In this document: positions 1 through 9,200 of the stretch, in pieces
How the letters are laid out: every line of letters starts with the position of its first letter
Numbering within the stretch: position 1 is the stretch's first letter
Assembly (NCBI RefSeq): GCF_035917575.1
Contig: NZ_CP109090.1
Coordinates: forward strand, 7,068,001-7,132,000
From: Streptomyces sp. NBC_01788
GTDB taxonomy: Bacteria > Actinomycetota > Actinomycetes > Streptomycetales > Streptomycetaceae
Direction of reading: 5' to 3'
DNA length: 64,000 bases
The notes under the pieces: generated by a model
What the model saw: the letters and a program-made list of their open reading frames with translations, nothing else
The model's database searches: none
What the model was told of the DNA's origin: nothing
Made by a program: the position numbers and the translations under genes

Positions 1-534
1 CCCGCCCCCACCTCGCCCGTCGGCGACGTACGACCCGTCGAGTCCGTCGACCGCGACCACCGGGAGCACCTCGACCCCCTGCCGCGGCGGACCGCGCGTG
101 ACGGGCAGGACAATCCCGCCGAGGCGGTGCCGGGGATCCGGCCCGCCGACCGGGCCGCCGTGGCGGCGAACGCCGGTGCGCCGCCCGTTCCGCGCGCCGG
201 AGCGGTGCGCGGGACCATGGCGAGGCCCCAACTGCCCCGGCGGCGCGCCCAGGAGCACCTCGTGCCGCAACTGCGCGATGCCCCGGTGTCACGCCAGGAA
301 TCCGGGTACGTCACCGGCCACGACCCCGGGCTGATGGCCGCCTTCCAGCGCGGGATGGGCCTCGCGGAGTCGGAACAGCGCCGGGAGCCGGGCCCTGCGC
401 GCGAGCCGCACTCCCCGGGCGCCACGCACCCCGCGTACCCCCTGGACGCGTCCGGGCCGGCGGAGGCGCGGCCCGTGCTCCTGCCGGGGCAGCACCTCAC
501 CGGCCGGCACGACGGGAGCGAGCCGGCCGGATGA
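1..534 (+). CDS. cvnA: C-terminal end of conservon sensor ATPase (CvnA type), partial
   Basis: The reading frame is open from base 1 and ends with TGA at 532-534, so only the C-terminal ~177 residues are present. The visible part has no catalytic domain. It is a disordered Pro/Arg/Ala-rich tail with the motif LPRRRAQEHLVPQLRDAP and later FQRGMGLAESE, which is typical of the extreme C-terminus of Streptomyces nitrate/nitrite-sensor-like histidine-kinase-type ATPases heading conservons. The assignment rests on this tail and on the cvnB, cvnC and cvnD genes that follow directly. In the family the missing N-terminal part carries a membrane-anchored sensor and an HATPase domain. This is inferred, not seen. 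Confidence 0.75.
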   Translation, partial: PAPTSPVGDVRPVESVDRDHREHLDPLPRRTARDGQDNPAEAVPGIRPADRAAVAANAGAPPVPRAGAVRGTMARPQLPRRRAQEHLVPQLRDAPVSRQESGYVTGHDPGLMAAFQRGMGLAESEQRREPGPAREPHSPGATHPAYPLDASGPAEARPVLLPGQHLTGRHDGSEPAG

Positions 535-614
535 CCACAAGCCCGCCCAGCCCGGCCACCACCCCCGACCCCAGAGCTTGCGCAGACCTTCGGACCCCAA
601 GGAGTCGATCCACC

Positions 615-1049
615 ATGGTGAGCGATGCGCCGACCGGCCGTGTCTCCGACCTCGACTGGCTGATGAGCGGCCTCGTGCAGCGCGTACCGCACACCACCAG
701 CGCGGTCCTGCTGTCCTGCGACGGGCTGGTGAAGTCCGTGCACGGCCTCGACCACGACAGCGCCGACCACATGGCCGCCCTGGCCTCCGGCCTGTACTCC
801 CTCGGCCGCAGCGCCGGCGTCCGCTTCGGCGACGGCGGCGAGGTGCGTCAGGTCGTCGTGGAACTCGACGCGACGCTGCTGTTCGTCACCACCGCGGGTA
901 CCGGCACCTGTCTGGCCGTGCTCGCGGGCCGCGAGGCCGACGCGGCTGTGCTGGGCTACGAGATGGCGATGCTCGTCAAGAGCGTCCGCCCCTACCTGGA
1001 GACCGCGCCCCGGCAGCATTCCGTCGAATCCCGGGCGCTGCGGCCTTGA
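615..1049 (+). CDS. cvnB: roadblock/LC7 domain protein CvnB
   Basis: A 144-residue roadblock/LC7 protein, the usual partner of CvnA and the CvnD GTPase in a membrane-associated signalling complex that resembles eukaryotic G-protein modules. The domain fills the whole protein. It opens with DLDWLMSGLVQRVPHTTSAVLLSCDGLV and closes with the helix EMAMLVKSVRPYLETAPR. An in-frame ATG at 531 exists. The ATG at 615 is preferred because AAGGAG lies about 10 bases before it and because family members begin close to the DLDWLM helix. The stop overlaps the TTG start of the next gene, which implies translational coupling. Confidence 0.93.
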   Translation: MVSDAPTGRVSDLDWLMSGLVQRVPHTTSAVLLSCDGLVKSVHGLDHDSADHMAALASGLYSLGRSAGVRFGDGGEVRQVVVELDATLLFVTTAGTGTCLAVLAGREADAAVLGYEMAMLVKSVRPYLETAPRQHSVESRALRP

Positions 1050-1420
1050 GCGCGGCGGCGGCCGGCGACAGGCCCTGGCTCGACGACGCGGCCGGACGGC
1101 TGGTGCGTCCTTTCACCGTCAGCGACGGCCGCACCCGGCCCAGCATCGCGCTCGACCTGATGTCCCAGGTGATGGCCACCGGGGCGGCGCCGCCGGTCCA
1201 CCTCGGCCCGGAGCACGGCCAGGCACTCGACCTGTGCCGCGCCCCCCTCCCGGTGGCCGAGATCGCCGCCCATCTGAAGCTGCCGGCCGTGGTGACCAAG
1301 GTGCTGCTGTCCGATCTCGTCGACTGCGGGGCGCTGACCACCGGGCCCCCCGCGTACCACCACCCCACCGACCGGGCTCTTCTGGAGGCAGTGCTCGATG
1401 GACTACGACGACAGCTCTGA
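1046..1420 (+). CDS. cvnC: DUF742 protein CvnC
   Basis: A DUF742 protein of about 124 residues. It shows the family's WLDDAAGRLVRPFTVSDGRT opening and a winged-helix-like end (LPVAEIAAHLKLPAVVTKVLLSDLVDCGAL). DUF742 proteins are the third invariant member of conservons; their molecular role is not settled. The chosen start is TTG at 1046, overlapping the cvnB stop in a TTGA arrangement, because the ATG/GTG codons further upstream lie inside cvnB in another frame. The end overlaps the cvnD start by 23 bases, so cvnB, cvnC and cvnD form one tightly coupled operon. Confidence 0.9.
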   Translation: MSAAAAGDRPWLDDAAGRLVRPFTVSDGRTRPSIALDLMSQVMATGAAPPVHLGPEHGQALDLCRAPLPVAEIAAHLKLPAVVTKVLLSDLVDCGALTTGPPAYHHPTDRALLEAVLDGLRRQL

Positions 1421-2018
1421 CTACGACGACGGCCCCGGCCCCTTCCCCACCGCGCTGAAGATCCTCGTGGCGGGAGGCTTCGGGGTGGGCAAGACGACCT
1501 TCGTCGGCGCGGTCAGCGAGATCGCGCCGCTGAGCACGGAGGAGTTGCTCACCACGGTCAGCGCGGCCACGGACAACCTCGACGGCGTGGAGAACAAGGT
1601 CGAGACGACCGTCGCGATGGACTTCGGCCGCATCACCCTGGACCCGCGGCACGTGCTCTACCTGTTCGGCACGCCCGGCCAGGAGCGCTTCTGGTTCATG
1701 TGGGACGAGCTGTGCGAGGGCGCCCTGGGTGCGGTGATCCTCGCCGACACCCGAAGGCTGGAGGAGTGCTTCGCCGCCGTCGACTTCTTCGAACGACGCG
1801 GCCTCGCCTTCGTCGTCGGCGTCAACGAGTTCGACGGTGCCCACCGCTACGATGCCGAGGAGGTGCGCGCGGCCCTCGATCTCGACCCGCGGATCCCCGT
1901 GGTCCGTTGCGACGCCCGTATCTCCAGCTCCGGCATCCAGACCCTGCTGACCCTCGTCCGGCATCTCATCGCCCACGCACCCGCCGTCCCCGCGCCGGCC
2001 CGGGGCGCGCACGGATGA
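1398..2018 (+). CDS. cvnD: conservon small GTPase CvnD
   Basis: A 206-residue ATP/GTP-binding protein of the CvnD family. It is the Ras-like switch of the conservon and in the family works with the CvnA/CvnB/CvnC complex. The P-loop GGFGVGKTT is near residue 25-35, the switch-II-like motif GTPGQERF near residue 92-99, and a NEFD motif takes the place of NKxD at about residue 142. Length is normal. It starts inside the end of cvnC. A 74-base gap separates it from the GAF gene, which could belong to the same transcript. Confidence 0.94.
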   Translation: MDYDDSSDYDDGPGPFPTALKILVAGGFGVGKTTFVGAVSEIAPLSTEELLTTVSAATDNLDGVENKVETTVAMDFGRITLDPRHVLYLFGTPGQERFWFMWDELCEGALGAVILADTRRLEECFAAVDFFERRGLAFVVGVNEFDGAHRYDAEEVRAALDLDPRIPVVRCDARISSSGIQTLLTLVRHLIAHAPAVPAPARGAHG

Positions 2019-2092
2019 CCCCGGCACACTGACCCCCGCACACCGTCACGGAGCCCGTACATGACATACGCCGACAGCGACGGAGCCCGGCC

Positions 2093-2701
2093 ATGAGCTA
2101 CGAGCCGCCCCGCCCGGCCGGTCGCCTGCTGCTGACCCCGGAGGACAAGGACGCCCCCGCCCGCACCGAGCGGCTGCGCCGCCTGGGCCTGGGGGAGCGC
2201 CCCGAGCCCGCTCTCGACGCCTTCGCCGACCGCCTCGCCGCGTTCACCCGGGCGCCGTACGCGATGGTCAACTTCCTGGACGAGCGGGGGCAGTTCTTCG
2301 CCGGGCTGCACCGGCCCGAACGCGACGTCCTGAGCGTCGACACCGAAACCGACACCGACACCGGAGGCGACGGCGACGGAGGCCGGCGTGAGCTGGGCCG
2401 CCGGCTGGCCCGCGACTGCGGCTTCTGCCCCCATGTCGTGGTGCGGCACAAGGCCCTGGTCCTCGAGGACGTCAGCGACTATCCGCGGTTCGCGGGCAAC
2501 GCGATCGTGGACGAGTACGGCATCCGCTCCTATCTGGGCGCACCGCTCATCGACAGTACGCAGATGGTGCTCGGCACGGTGTGCGTCGTCGACGTCGAAC
2601 CGCGGCCGTGGGGCCGGGAGGGGCTGCGGACCATCAAGGCGGCCGCCGCGGAACTCGCCCCACGGCTGGAACGCCGGGAGCCCGAGGGCTTCCTGTTCTG
2701 A
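2093..2701 (+). CDS. GAF domain sensor protein linked to the conservon
   Basis: A 202-residue protein consisting of one GAF domain (about residues 40-190; motifs APYAMVNFLDERGQFFAGLH, CGFCPHVVVR and YGIRSYLGAPLI). There is no output domain, so it probably senses a small molecule or redox state for partner proteins. The CxxC pair (CGFC) could bind metal or haem or form a redox pair, which is inference. It follows cvnD by 74 bases in the same direction, so it may be a fifth gene of the conservon; some conservons carry a cytochrome P450 in this slot. Confidence 0.85.
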   Translation: MSYEPPRPAGRLLLTPEDKDAPARTERLRRLGLGERPEPALDAFADRLAAFTRAPYAMVNFLDERGQFFAGLHRPERDVLSVDTETDTDTGGDGDGGRRELGRRLARDCGFCPHVVVRHKALVLEDVSDYPRFAGNAIVDEYGIRSYLGAPLIDSTQMVLGTVCVVDVEPRPWGREGLRTIKAAAAELAPRLERREPEGFLF

Positions 2702-2875
2702 CCTGTAGCGACGCCCGGGAACGGCGTGAAGCGGAGCTGTGGCCGTGCTTAAGAAATCCTCGATGGACCGGCGTGCCGCCGTACGGCAGATTGCTAACGG
2801 AATCCACCCCTCCCCCGGAAGCGGGCTGCCCTGGCACGCCCTGACCCGGGGCCCGGAACCACAGGAGCGGTAGCG

Positions 2876-3904
2876 TTGAAGGCGCTGGTCAAGCAGAAGG
2901 CGGAGCCCGGGTTGTGGCTCGCGGACGTCCCCGAGCCCGTCATCGGACCCGGCGACGTACTGATCAAGGTCCTGCGGACCGGCATCTGCGGCACCGACCT
3001 GCACATCCGGGCCTGGGACGGCTGGGCCCAGCAGGCGATCCGCACCCCGCTCGTGGTCGGACACGAGTTCGTCGGCGAGGTCGTCGAGACCGGCGCGGAC
3101 GTCGACGACATCAAGCCCGGCGACCGGGTCAGCGGCGAGGGCCACCTGGTGTGCGGCAAGTGCCGCAACTGCCTGGCCGGACGCCGCCACCTGTGCCGGG
3201 CCACCATCGGCCTCGGCGTCGGACGCGACGGCGCGTTCGCCGAGTACGTCGCCCTGCCCGCCGCCAACGTCTGGGTGCACCGCGTCCCCGTCGACCTCGA
3301 CATCGCCGCGATCTTCGACCCGTTCGGCAACGCCGTGCACACCGCGCTGTCCTTCCCGCTGGTCGGCGAGGACGTCCTGATCACCGGTGCCGGCCCGATC
3401 GGCCTGATGGCGGCGGCCGTCGCGCGGCACGCCGGCGCGCGCAACGTCGTCATCACCGACGTGAGCGAGGAGCGCCTGGAGCTGGCCCGCAAGATCGGCG
3501 TGAGCCTCGCCCTCAACGTCTCCAAGGACACGATCGCCGAGGGACAGCGCACGCTCGGCCTGCGCGAGGGCTTCGACGTCGGCCTGGAGATGTCCGGCCG
3601 CCCCGAGGCGATGCGCGACATGATCGCGAACCTGACGCACGGCGGCAAGATCGCGATGCTGGGCCTGCCCGCCCAGGAGTTCCCCGTCGACTGGGCCCGC
3701 GTCGTCACCTCGATGATCACCATCAAGGGCATCTACGGCCGGGAGATGTTCGAGACCTGGTACGCCATGTCGGTACTGCTGGAGGGCGGCCTCGACCTCG
3801 CTCCCGTCGTCACCGGCCGGTACGGCTACGAGGACTTCGAGGAGGCCTTCGCCGACGCCGCCAGCGGCAAGGGCGGAAAGATCATCCTCGACTGGACCGC
3901 GTGA
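2876..3904 (+). CDS. tdh: L-threonine 3-dehydrogenase
   Basis: A 342-residue zinc-dependent medium-chain dehydrogenase that oxidises L-threonine with NAD+ to 2-amino-3-ketobutyrate. Seen: catalytic-zinc motifs [11 protein letters not shown] and GHEFVGEV, the structural-zinc cluster [15 protein letters not shown], the Rossmann motif [12 protein letters not shown], and a C-terminal GYEDFEEAF segment typical of Tdh. Length equals the family norm. The start is TTG at 2876 with AGGAG about 9 bases before it. The next gene, kbl, completes the two-step threonine-to-glycine route, which makes this call firm. Confidence 0.97.
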   Translation: MKALVKQKAEPGLWLADVPEPVIGPGDVLIKVLRTGICGTDLHIRAWDGWAQQAIRTPLVVGHEFVGEVVETGADVDDIKPGDRVSGEGHLVCGKCRNCLAGRRHLCRATIGLGVGRDGAFAEYVALPAANVWVHRVPVDLDIAAIFDPFGNAVHTALSFPLVGEDVLITGAGPIGLMAAAVARHAGARNVVITDVSEERLELARKIGVSLALNVSKDTIAEGQRTLGLREGFDVGLEMSGRPEAMRDMIANLTHGGKIAMLGLPAQEFPVDWARVVTSMITIKGIYGREMFETWYAMSVLLEGGLDLAPVVTGRYGYEDFEEAFADAASGKGGKIILDWTA

Positions 3905-3956
3905 CCGCGTACCTCACCTTCTCCGCCTTCCGCCGGCACCTTCAAGGAGCACCCTG

Positions 3957-5156
3957 ATGTTCGACTCCGTGCGCGACGACCTGCGCGCCACCCTCGACGA
4001 GATCCGCGCCGCCGGGCTGCACAAGCCCGAGCGCGTCATCGGCACCCCGCAGTCCGCGACCGTCGAGGTCACCGCGGGCGGCCGCCCCGGCGAGGTCCTC
4101 AACTTCTGCGCCAACAACTACCTCGGCCTCGCCGACCACCCCGAGGTCGTCACCGCCGCCCACGAGGCCCTGGACCGCTGGGGCTACGGCATGGCCTCCG
4201 TGCGCTTCATCTGCGGCACCCAGGAGGTGCACAAGGAGCTGGAGGCCCGGCTGTCGGCGTTCCTCGGCCAGGAGGACACGATCCTGTACTCCTCCTGCTT
4301 CGACGCCAACGGCGGCGTGTTCGAGACGCTGCTCGGCCCCGAGGACGCGGTCATCTCCGACGCCCTCAACCACGCCTCGATCATCGACGGCATCCGGCTG
4401 TCCAAGGCCCGCCGCTTCCGCTACGCCAACCGCGATCTCGCGGACCTGGAGCAGCAGTTGAAGGAGGCCACCGAAGGCGGGGCGCGCCGCAAGCTGGTCG
4501 TCACCGACGGCGTGTTCTCGATGGACGGCTATGTGGCGCCGCTGCGCGAGATCTGCGACCTCGCCGACCGCTACGACGCCATGGTCATGGTCGACGACTC
4601 CCACGCCGTCGGCTTCGTCGGCCCCGGCGGCCGCGGCACCCCCGAACTGCACGACGTCATGGACCGCGTGGACATCATCACCGGCACCCTCGGCAAGGCG
4701 CTCGGCGGTGCCTCCGGCGGCTACGTCGCCGCCCGCGCCGAGATCGTCGCCCTGCTGCGCCAGCGTTCCCGGCCGTACCTGTTCTCCAACACGCTCGCCC
4801 CGGTGATCGCGGCGGCCTCCCTCAAGGTGCTGGACCTGCTGGAGTCCGCGGACGACCTGCGCGTCCGGCTCACCGAGAACACCGCGCTGTTCCGCCGCCG
4901 GATGACCGAGGAGGGCTTCGACATCCTCCCCGGCGACCACGCCATCGCCCCGGTGATGATCGGCGACGCGTCCGAGGCGGCCCGCATGGCGGAGCTGCTC
5001 CTGGAGCGCGGCGTGTACGTGATCGGCTTCTCCTACCCGGTCGTGCCGCAGGGCCAGGCGCGCATCCGCGTGCAGCTCTCCGCCGCGCACTCCATCGAGG
5101 ACGTGAACCGCGCGGTGGACGCGTTCGTCGCGGCGCGCGCCGAGCTGGAGGGCTGA
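3957..5156 (+). CDS. kbl: glycine C-acetyltransferase (2-amino-3-ketobutyrate CoA ligase)
   Basis: A 399-residue PLP enzyme of the alpha-oxoamine synthase family. It cleaves 2-amino-3-ketobutyrate with CoA to glycine and acetyl-CoA. Seen: [15 protein letters not shown] near the N-terminus, the [16 protein letters not shown] motif, and the PLP-lysine region [15 protein letters not shown]. Length is normal for the family. AAGGAG lies about 8 bases before the ATG. It sits 52 bases after tdh, so the two are almost certainly one operon for threonine degradation. Confidence 0.97.
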   Translation: MFDSVRDDLRATLDEIRAAGLHKPERVIGTPQSATVEVTAGGRPGEVLNFCANNYLGLADHPEVVTAAHEALDRWGYGMASVRFICGTQEVHKELEARLSAFLGQEDTILYSSCFDANGGVFETLLGPEDAVISDALNHASIIDGIRLSKARRFRYANRDLADLEQQLKEATEGGARRKLVVTDGVFSMDGYVAPLREICDLADRYDAMVMVDDSHAVGFVGPGGRGTPELHDVMDRVDIITGTLGKALGGASGGYVAARAEIVALLRQRSRPYLFSNTLAPVIAAASLKVLDLLESADDLRVRLTENTALFRRRMTEEGFDILPGDHAIAPVMIGDASEAARMAELLLERGVYVIGFSYPVVPQGQARIRVQLSAAHSIEDVNRAVDAFVAARAELEG

Positions 5157-5185
5157 GCCCGGGGCCGACCGGTCCCAGGTCTTGC

Positions 5186-5191
5186 GATAAT
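5186..5191 (+). promoter_or_regulatory. -10 box of a leaderless lysR-type gene
   Basis: GATAAT lies exactly seven bases before the ATG at 5199, and no Shine-Dalgarno sequence precedes that ATG. This is the spacing expected when transcription starts on the A of the start codon. The short dyad GCGA-N7-TCGC (5184-5198) overlaps it and could be an autoregulatory LysR site, which is inference. Confidence 0.5.
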
Positions 5192-5198
5192 CGTTCGC

Positions 5199-6101
5199 AT
5201 GATCGAAGCGCGGCGGCTGCACATCCTCCGTGCGGTGGCCGACCACCGCACGGTGACCGCCGCTGCCGCCGCGCTCTACCTCACCCCCTCGGCCGTCTCG
5301 CAGCAGCTCACGGCCCTGGAGCAGGAGACCGGCCACCGGCTGGTCGAGCGCGGCGCCAAGGGCGTACGGCTGACCCCGGCCGGGGAGATCCTGCTCAGCC
5401 ACACCAACGCGGTCCTCGCCCAGCTGGAGCGGGCGGAGGCCGAGCTCGCCGCCTACGGCTCCGGCGAGGCCGGCACGGTGACGGTCGCCGCCTTCGCCAC
5501 GGGCATCGCGCAGGTGCTGGCGCCCGCGGTGGCCCGCCTGGCCGGTACGGCGCCCGGCATCCGCATCCGCGTGCGGGACGCGGAGGGCGACGCAAGCCTG
5601 CCCATGGTGCTGGACCGGCAGGTCGACGTGGCGGTCGCCGTCGAGTACCGGGGCGCGCCGTCCGCCGACGACCCCCGGCTGACCCACGTACCGCTGTACG
5701 CCGAGCCGTTCGACGCGGTCGTTCCGGTCGCCCACCGACTGGCCGACGCCGCCGAGGTCCAGCTCGCCGAGCTGGCCAAGGACACCTGGATCGGCCCCTA
5801 CCCCGGCAACCCCTGCCACGACGTGGTCGTCCTGGCCTGCGAGAGCGCCGGCTTCCAGCCCCGCCTGGAACACTCCTCCGACGACTTCCGCGCCGTCGTG
5901 GCCCTCGCCTCGGCCGACGCGGGAGTGGCCCTCGTCCCTCGCTCCGCGCTGCGCGGCATGGACCTCACGGGCGTGGTCGTCCGGCCCGTGGACGGCGTGG
6001 CGCCCACCCGACGGGTCTTCGCGGCGGTGCGCCGGGGAGCCGAGGGGCACCCGCTGATCCGCCCGGTGCTCCAGGCCCTGGACGAGGCGGCGCAGGCGTA
6101 G
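5199..6101 (+). CDS. LysR-family transcriptional regulator
   Basis: A 300-residue LysR protein. The winged helix-turn-helix is at residues 1-60 (MIEARRLHILRAVADHRTVT, then LTPSAVSQQLTALEQETG). A LysR substrate-binding domain follows from about residue 90. Length is typical. It lies directly downstream of kbl, so control of threonine catabolism is possible, but the regulator could equally act elsewhere. The effector cannot be told from sequence. The gene appears leaderless, with a -10 box seven bases before the ATG. Confidence 0.93.
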   Translation: MIEARRLHILRAVADHRTVTAAAAALYLTPSAVSQQLTALEQETGHRLVERGAKGVRLTPAGEILLSHTNAVLAQLERAEAELAAYGSGEAGTVTVAAFATGIAQVLAPAVARLAGTAPGIRIRVRDAEGDASLPMVLDRQVDVAVAVEYRGAPSADDPRLTHVPLYAEPFDAVVPVAHRLADAAEVQLAELAKDTWIGPYPGNPCHDVVVLACESAGFQPRLEHSSDDFRAVVALASADAGVALVPRSALRGMDLTGVVVRPVDGVAPTRRVFAAVRRGAEGHPLIRPVLQALDEAAQA

Positions 6102-6159
6102 GGGGGTGCCCGCGGCTTCCTCGGGCAGGCTGTCAGTGGCACGGGTTAGCGTGCGTGGC

Positions 6160-6519
6160 ATGCCGGATGCCCATGACGTACGCCGTATCGCCCTGTCCCT
6201 GCCGGACACCACCGAGAAGACCGCCTGGAGCATGCCCACGTTCCGGGTCGCGGGGAAGATGTTCGCCACCCTGCCGGAGGAGGAGACCTCCATAGCCGTG
6301 CGCTGTCCCAAGGAGGAGCGGGACGAACTGGTCCTGGCCGAGCCGGAGAAGTTCTGGATCGCCGGTCATGAGGCCCAGTTCGCCTGGGTACGGGTCCGGC
6401 TCGCGACGCTGGAGGACGAGGCCGAGCTGCGGGACATCCTGGCGGACTCCTGGCGCCAGGCGGCTCCGCCGCGGCTGATCGAGGCCCATCCGGAGCTGGG
6501 ACTGCCCACCGCCCGCTGA
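6160..6519 (+). CDS. MmcQ/YjbR family protein
   Basis: A 119-residue single-domain MmcQ/YjbR protein, a DNA-binding-like CyaY-type fold. Family hallmarks are MPDAHDVRRIALSLPDTTEK at the N-terminus, FRVAGKMFATLPEEE, and the C-terminal region with LADSWRQAAPPRLIE. The start at 6160 is preferred over an upstream in-frame ATG at 6106 because the family begins with this helix and because TAGCGT lies seven bases upstream, as in leaderless genes. The cellular role is unknown. Confidence 0.9.
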   Translation: MPDAHDVRRIALSLPDTTEKTAWSMPTFRVAGKMFATLPEEETSIAVRCPKEERDELVLAEPEKFWIAGHEAQFAWVRVRLATLEDEAELRDILADSWRQAAPPRLIEAHPELGLPTAR

Positions 6520-6643
6520 AAACCCCCTCGGGCGTTGTCAGTGGGCCGTGGCATGATCCGGAGACAGTGGGGCCGGCCGGCGTGGGAGGGGCCGCGGTCG
6601 GCCGGGGAGTGGGGGATCGGTCGGGGAGGGGAGTGCCGCAGGG

Positions 6644-8056
6644 ATGACCGGAACGTCGTCGCAGCCGTCGCAGCCGTCGACGGGGGAGGTACCGGGGCGG
6701 GATGACCTCGCTGCCGGACCCGGAGCGGGGGTCCGAGTCGAGGCCGGGGCCGGAGTGGGTGACGGCGGTCGGGCGCGGTCGGTGTGGTCGCGGGACTTCG
6801 CGCTGTTCTTCGTCGCGCGGGCCGTCGCCCGGCTCGGCGACACCATGCTGCCGGTCGCCCTCGCCGCGGGCCTGCTCCAGCACGGGTACGGCGCGGGCGC
6901 GGTCGGCCTCGCCATGGCCTCGACGGCCGCCGCCTTCGCCGGTCTCGTGGTCTTCGGCGGGGTCATCGCCGACCGGTTCAGCACCCGCAAGCTGATGATC
7001 GGCGCCGACCTGGTGCGGGTCGGCACCCAGTCCCTGGCCGCCGTGCTCTTCTACTCCGGGCACGTGGTGCTCTGGGAGATCTGCGCGATCGGCCTCGTCA
7101 ACGGCGTGGCGGGCGCCGTGTTCCAGCCCGGCGTGGCCAGCACGGTGCCCCGGCTCGCCTCCGACGTCCAGGCGGCCAACGGCGCCATACGCATCGCCGA
7201 GTCCTCGGCCCAGCTCGCGGGCCCCGCCGCCGCGGGCCTGCTCGTCGGCTTCGCCTCACCCGGCGGGGTGTTCGCGGCGCACGCCGCCACCTACGGGGTC
7301 AGCGCCCTGTGCCTGCTCCTGCTCCGGCTGCCCCCGCTCATCCGGACCGGCGCACCGGACCGCACGGCCGCCAGTGCCTTCAGAGCCGATCTGGTCGAAG
7401 GATGGCGGGAGTTCAGGGCCAGGTCATGGCTCTGGGGCGTCATCGCCGTCTGGTGTCTGTACATGATCGCCGTCTGGGGTCCGACCGTCCCGCTGGTGGC
7501 GACCGAAGTCGTCCAGCAGCACGGCCCGCGCGCCTACGGCCTGATCAACTCCGCCCTCGGCGCAGGCACCGTCGTCGGCGGCTTCCTCGCACTGCGGCTG
7601 CGCCCCCGCCGTATGCTGCGCGCCGGAGCGTTCGCCCTGTTCGCCTTCGTCGGCTTCCCGGCGACGGTCGGGGCCGGCTTCGGCGTGCCGGCCATGGCGG
7701 CGGGCGCCGCCGTCGCCGGGGCGGGCATGTCGTTCTGGGGCGTGATGTGGGCGACCAGCGTCCAGACCCAGGTTCCCTCCGACGTCCTCAACCGCATCCA
7801 CGCGTACGACGTGGCGGGCTCCCTCGCCATGATGCCCGTCGGCCAGGCCCTGGCGGGCCCGGCCGCCACCGCCCTGGGCGCGGACCACGTGCTGCTGGTG
7901 TCCGCCGGGATGAGTCTCGTCGTCCCGACGATCCTGCTGGCGGTGCCCGCGATACGCGGCCTCATACGGGCCGACGCACGCGGCACCCATGGCCCGCACG
8001 CGTCCGAGGGGGCCGTGGAGGCGACACCCGGGCGGACGCACCCCGAACCGCACTGA
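6644..8056 (+). CDS. MFS transporter
   Basis: A 470-residue major facilitator protein. A ~45-residue hydrophilic N-terminus rich in Gly and Val precedes about 12 predicted membrane helices. The first helix region reads FFVARAVARLGDTMLPVALAAGLL, and the loop motif ADRFSTRKLM (MFS motif A variant) follows. The pattern matches the enterobactin-exporter-like MFS_3 group of putative drug or metabolite exporters. The substrate cannot be inferred, and no regulator lies next to it. The hydrophilic N-terminus may partly be an over-called start. Confidence 0.88.
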   Translation: MTGTSSQPSQPSTGEVPGRDDLAAGPGAGVRVEAGAGVGDGGRARSVWSRDFALFFVARAVARLGDTMLPVALAAGLLQHGYGAGAVGLAMASTAAAFAGLVVFGGVIADRFSTRKLMIGADLVRVGTQSLAAVLFYSGHVVLWEICAIGLVNGVAGAVFQPGVASTVPRLASDVQAANGAIRIAESSAQLAGPAAAGLLVGFASPGGVFAAHAATYGVSALCLLLLRLPPLIRTGAPDRTAASAFRADLVEGWREFRARSWLWGVIAVWCLYMIAVWGPTVPLVATEVVQQHGPRAYGLINSALGAGTVVGGFLALRLRPRRMLRAGAFALFAFVGFPATVGAGFGVPAMAAGAAVAGAGMSFWGVMWATSVQTQVPSDVLNRIHAYDVAGSLAMMPVGQALAGPAATALGADHVLLVSAGMSLVVPTILLAVPAIRGLIRADARGTHGPHASEGAVEATPGRTHPEPH

Positions 8057-8199
8057 CGGGGGCGACTCCGGCCTTGGGGTCCGGCCGCCGCTGCCTTCGC
8101 GCGGAAGCCTTTCAGACACCGTCCCTGAGGCACTGGCCCCCTTGAAGCATCGGCCTTCAGGCATCGAGCCTTGCGGTACCGGCTTTGAGGGACCGGCCC

Positions 8200-9135
8200 T
8201 CAGGCGCCCGGGGCGCTTGCGATGCCCGCCCCGGCCCGGGTCCCGAGGAACGCCGAGATCCGTTCCCGCAGTGACCGGGCGTCGAGCCCGTGCGCGGCGG
8301 TGTGCTCCTCCGCGGTCCCGTAGCGCCGCAACTCGGCGCGGCGCACGCCGAGCCCCAGGACGCGGTGCGGGACATCGCGGAGCGCGTCGTTCGCCGCCGA
8401 GGCCGACGTGCCCGCCAGGTACGGCTCGACCAGGACGACGTCCGTACCGGCCGCCTCGGTCGCCCGGCGCAGCGCGGCCGCGTCGAAGGGCCGTACGGTC
8501 GTCGCGTACAACACGGTGGCGTCCAGGCCCTCCGTCGCGGTGAGCACGGCGTCGAGCAGGGGCCCGACGGCGACCACCACGCCCGAGCGGCCCTCGCGGA
8601 CGGTCACGAAGTGCTCGCTGTCGACCGGGCGGCGGTCTGCGTTCGACTGCACGGACAGCCGTACGTAGACCTTGTCGTCGCCCGCGGCGACCGCGTGCCG
8701 CAGCAGGGCCTCGGCCTCGTCCGGGTGCCCGGGCACATGGACGGTCCAGCCGTCCAGGGTGTCGAGCAGTGCCACGTCGCCGGGTGACATGTGGGTGTAG
8801 CCGCCCGCGGGCCAGTCGAAGGAGGCGGCGGCGCTGACCAGCACCGCGCCCACGCCCTGGTGCCCCAGATCCAGTTTGACCTGCTCGAAGGGGCGCTCGA
8901 CGAGGAAGCTTGCGAAGGTGTGCAGGATGGGTCGCATACCGGTCAGCGCCAGTCCGGCGCCTGCTCCGACGAGTAGCTGCTCACGGATGCCGACGTTGAT
9001 CACCCGGTCGGGATGCCGGCGCCACGCGTCGGTGAAACCGTCCCTGCCGATCTCGGCGAGGACGACCGCCACCCGCGGATCCTCGTCGAGCAGGCGCGAG
9101 ACGGCCGGTGCGAGACGGTCACGCATGGTGTCCAT
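8200..9135 (-). CDS. transketolase, C-terminal subunit
   Basis: A 311-residue protein with the pyrimidine-binding (TPP-activating glutamate) domain and the C-terminal domain of transketolase. Seen: VVLAEIGRDGF, RVINVGIREQLLVGAGAGLAL (catalytic Glu in GIREQ), HTFASFLVERPFEQVKLDL, and the C-terminal VLVEPYLAGTSA. It pairs with the N-terminal subunit 65 bases upstream on the same strand. Such split transketolases are known in bacteria and archaea, often for sugar or secondary-metabolite pathways. The substrate is not predictable. The ATG at 9135 is preferred because longer frames run into the intergenic region. Confidence 0.9.
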   Translation of the reverse strand: MDTMRDRLAPAVSRLLDEDPRVAVVLAEIGRDGFTDAWRRHPDRVINVGIREQLLVGAGAGLALTGMRPILHTFASFLVERPFEQVKLDLGHQGVGAVLVSAAASFDWPAGGYTHMSPGDVALLDTLDGWTVHVPGHPDEAEALLRHAVAAGDDKVYVRLSVQSNADRRPVDSEHFVTVREGRSGVVVAVGPLLDAVLTATEGLDATVLYATTVRPFDAAALRRATEAAGTDVVLVEPYLAGTSASAANDALRDVPHRVLGLGVRRAELRRYGTAEEHTAAHGLDARSLRERISAFLGTRAGAGIASAPGA

Positions 9136-9200
9136 GGGGGTCGAGCCCTTCTGTGTCGGTGAGTCGGGGGAAGCCGGGGGCCTGCTCAGCGGGAACCGGA

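Noticed and set aside
3942..6311. 789-residue minus-strand frame across kbl and lysR
   Set aside because: Low-complexity Gly/Arg/Val shadow of two well-supported genes.
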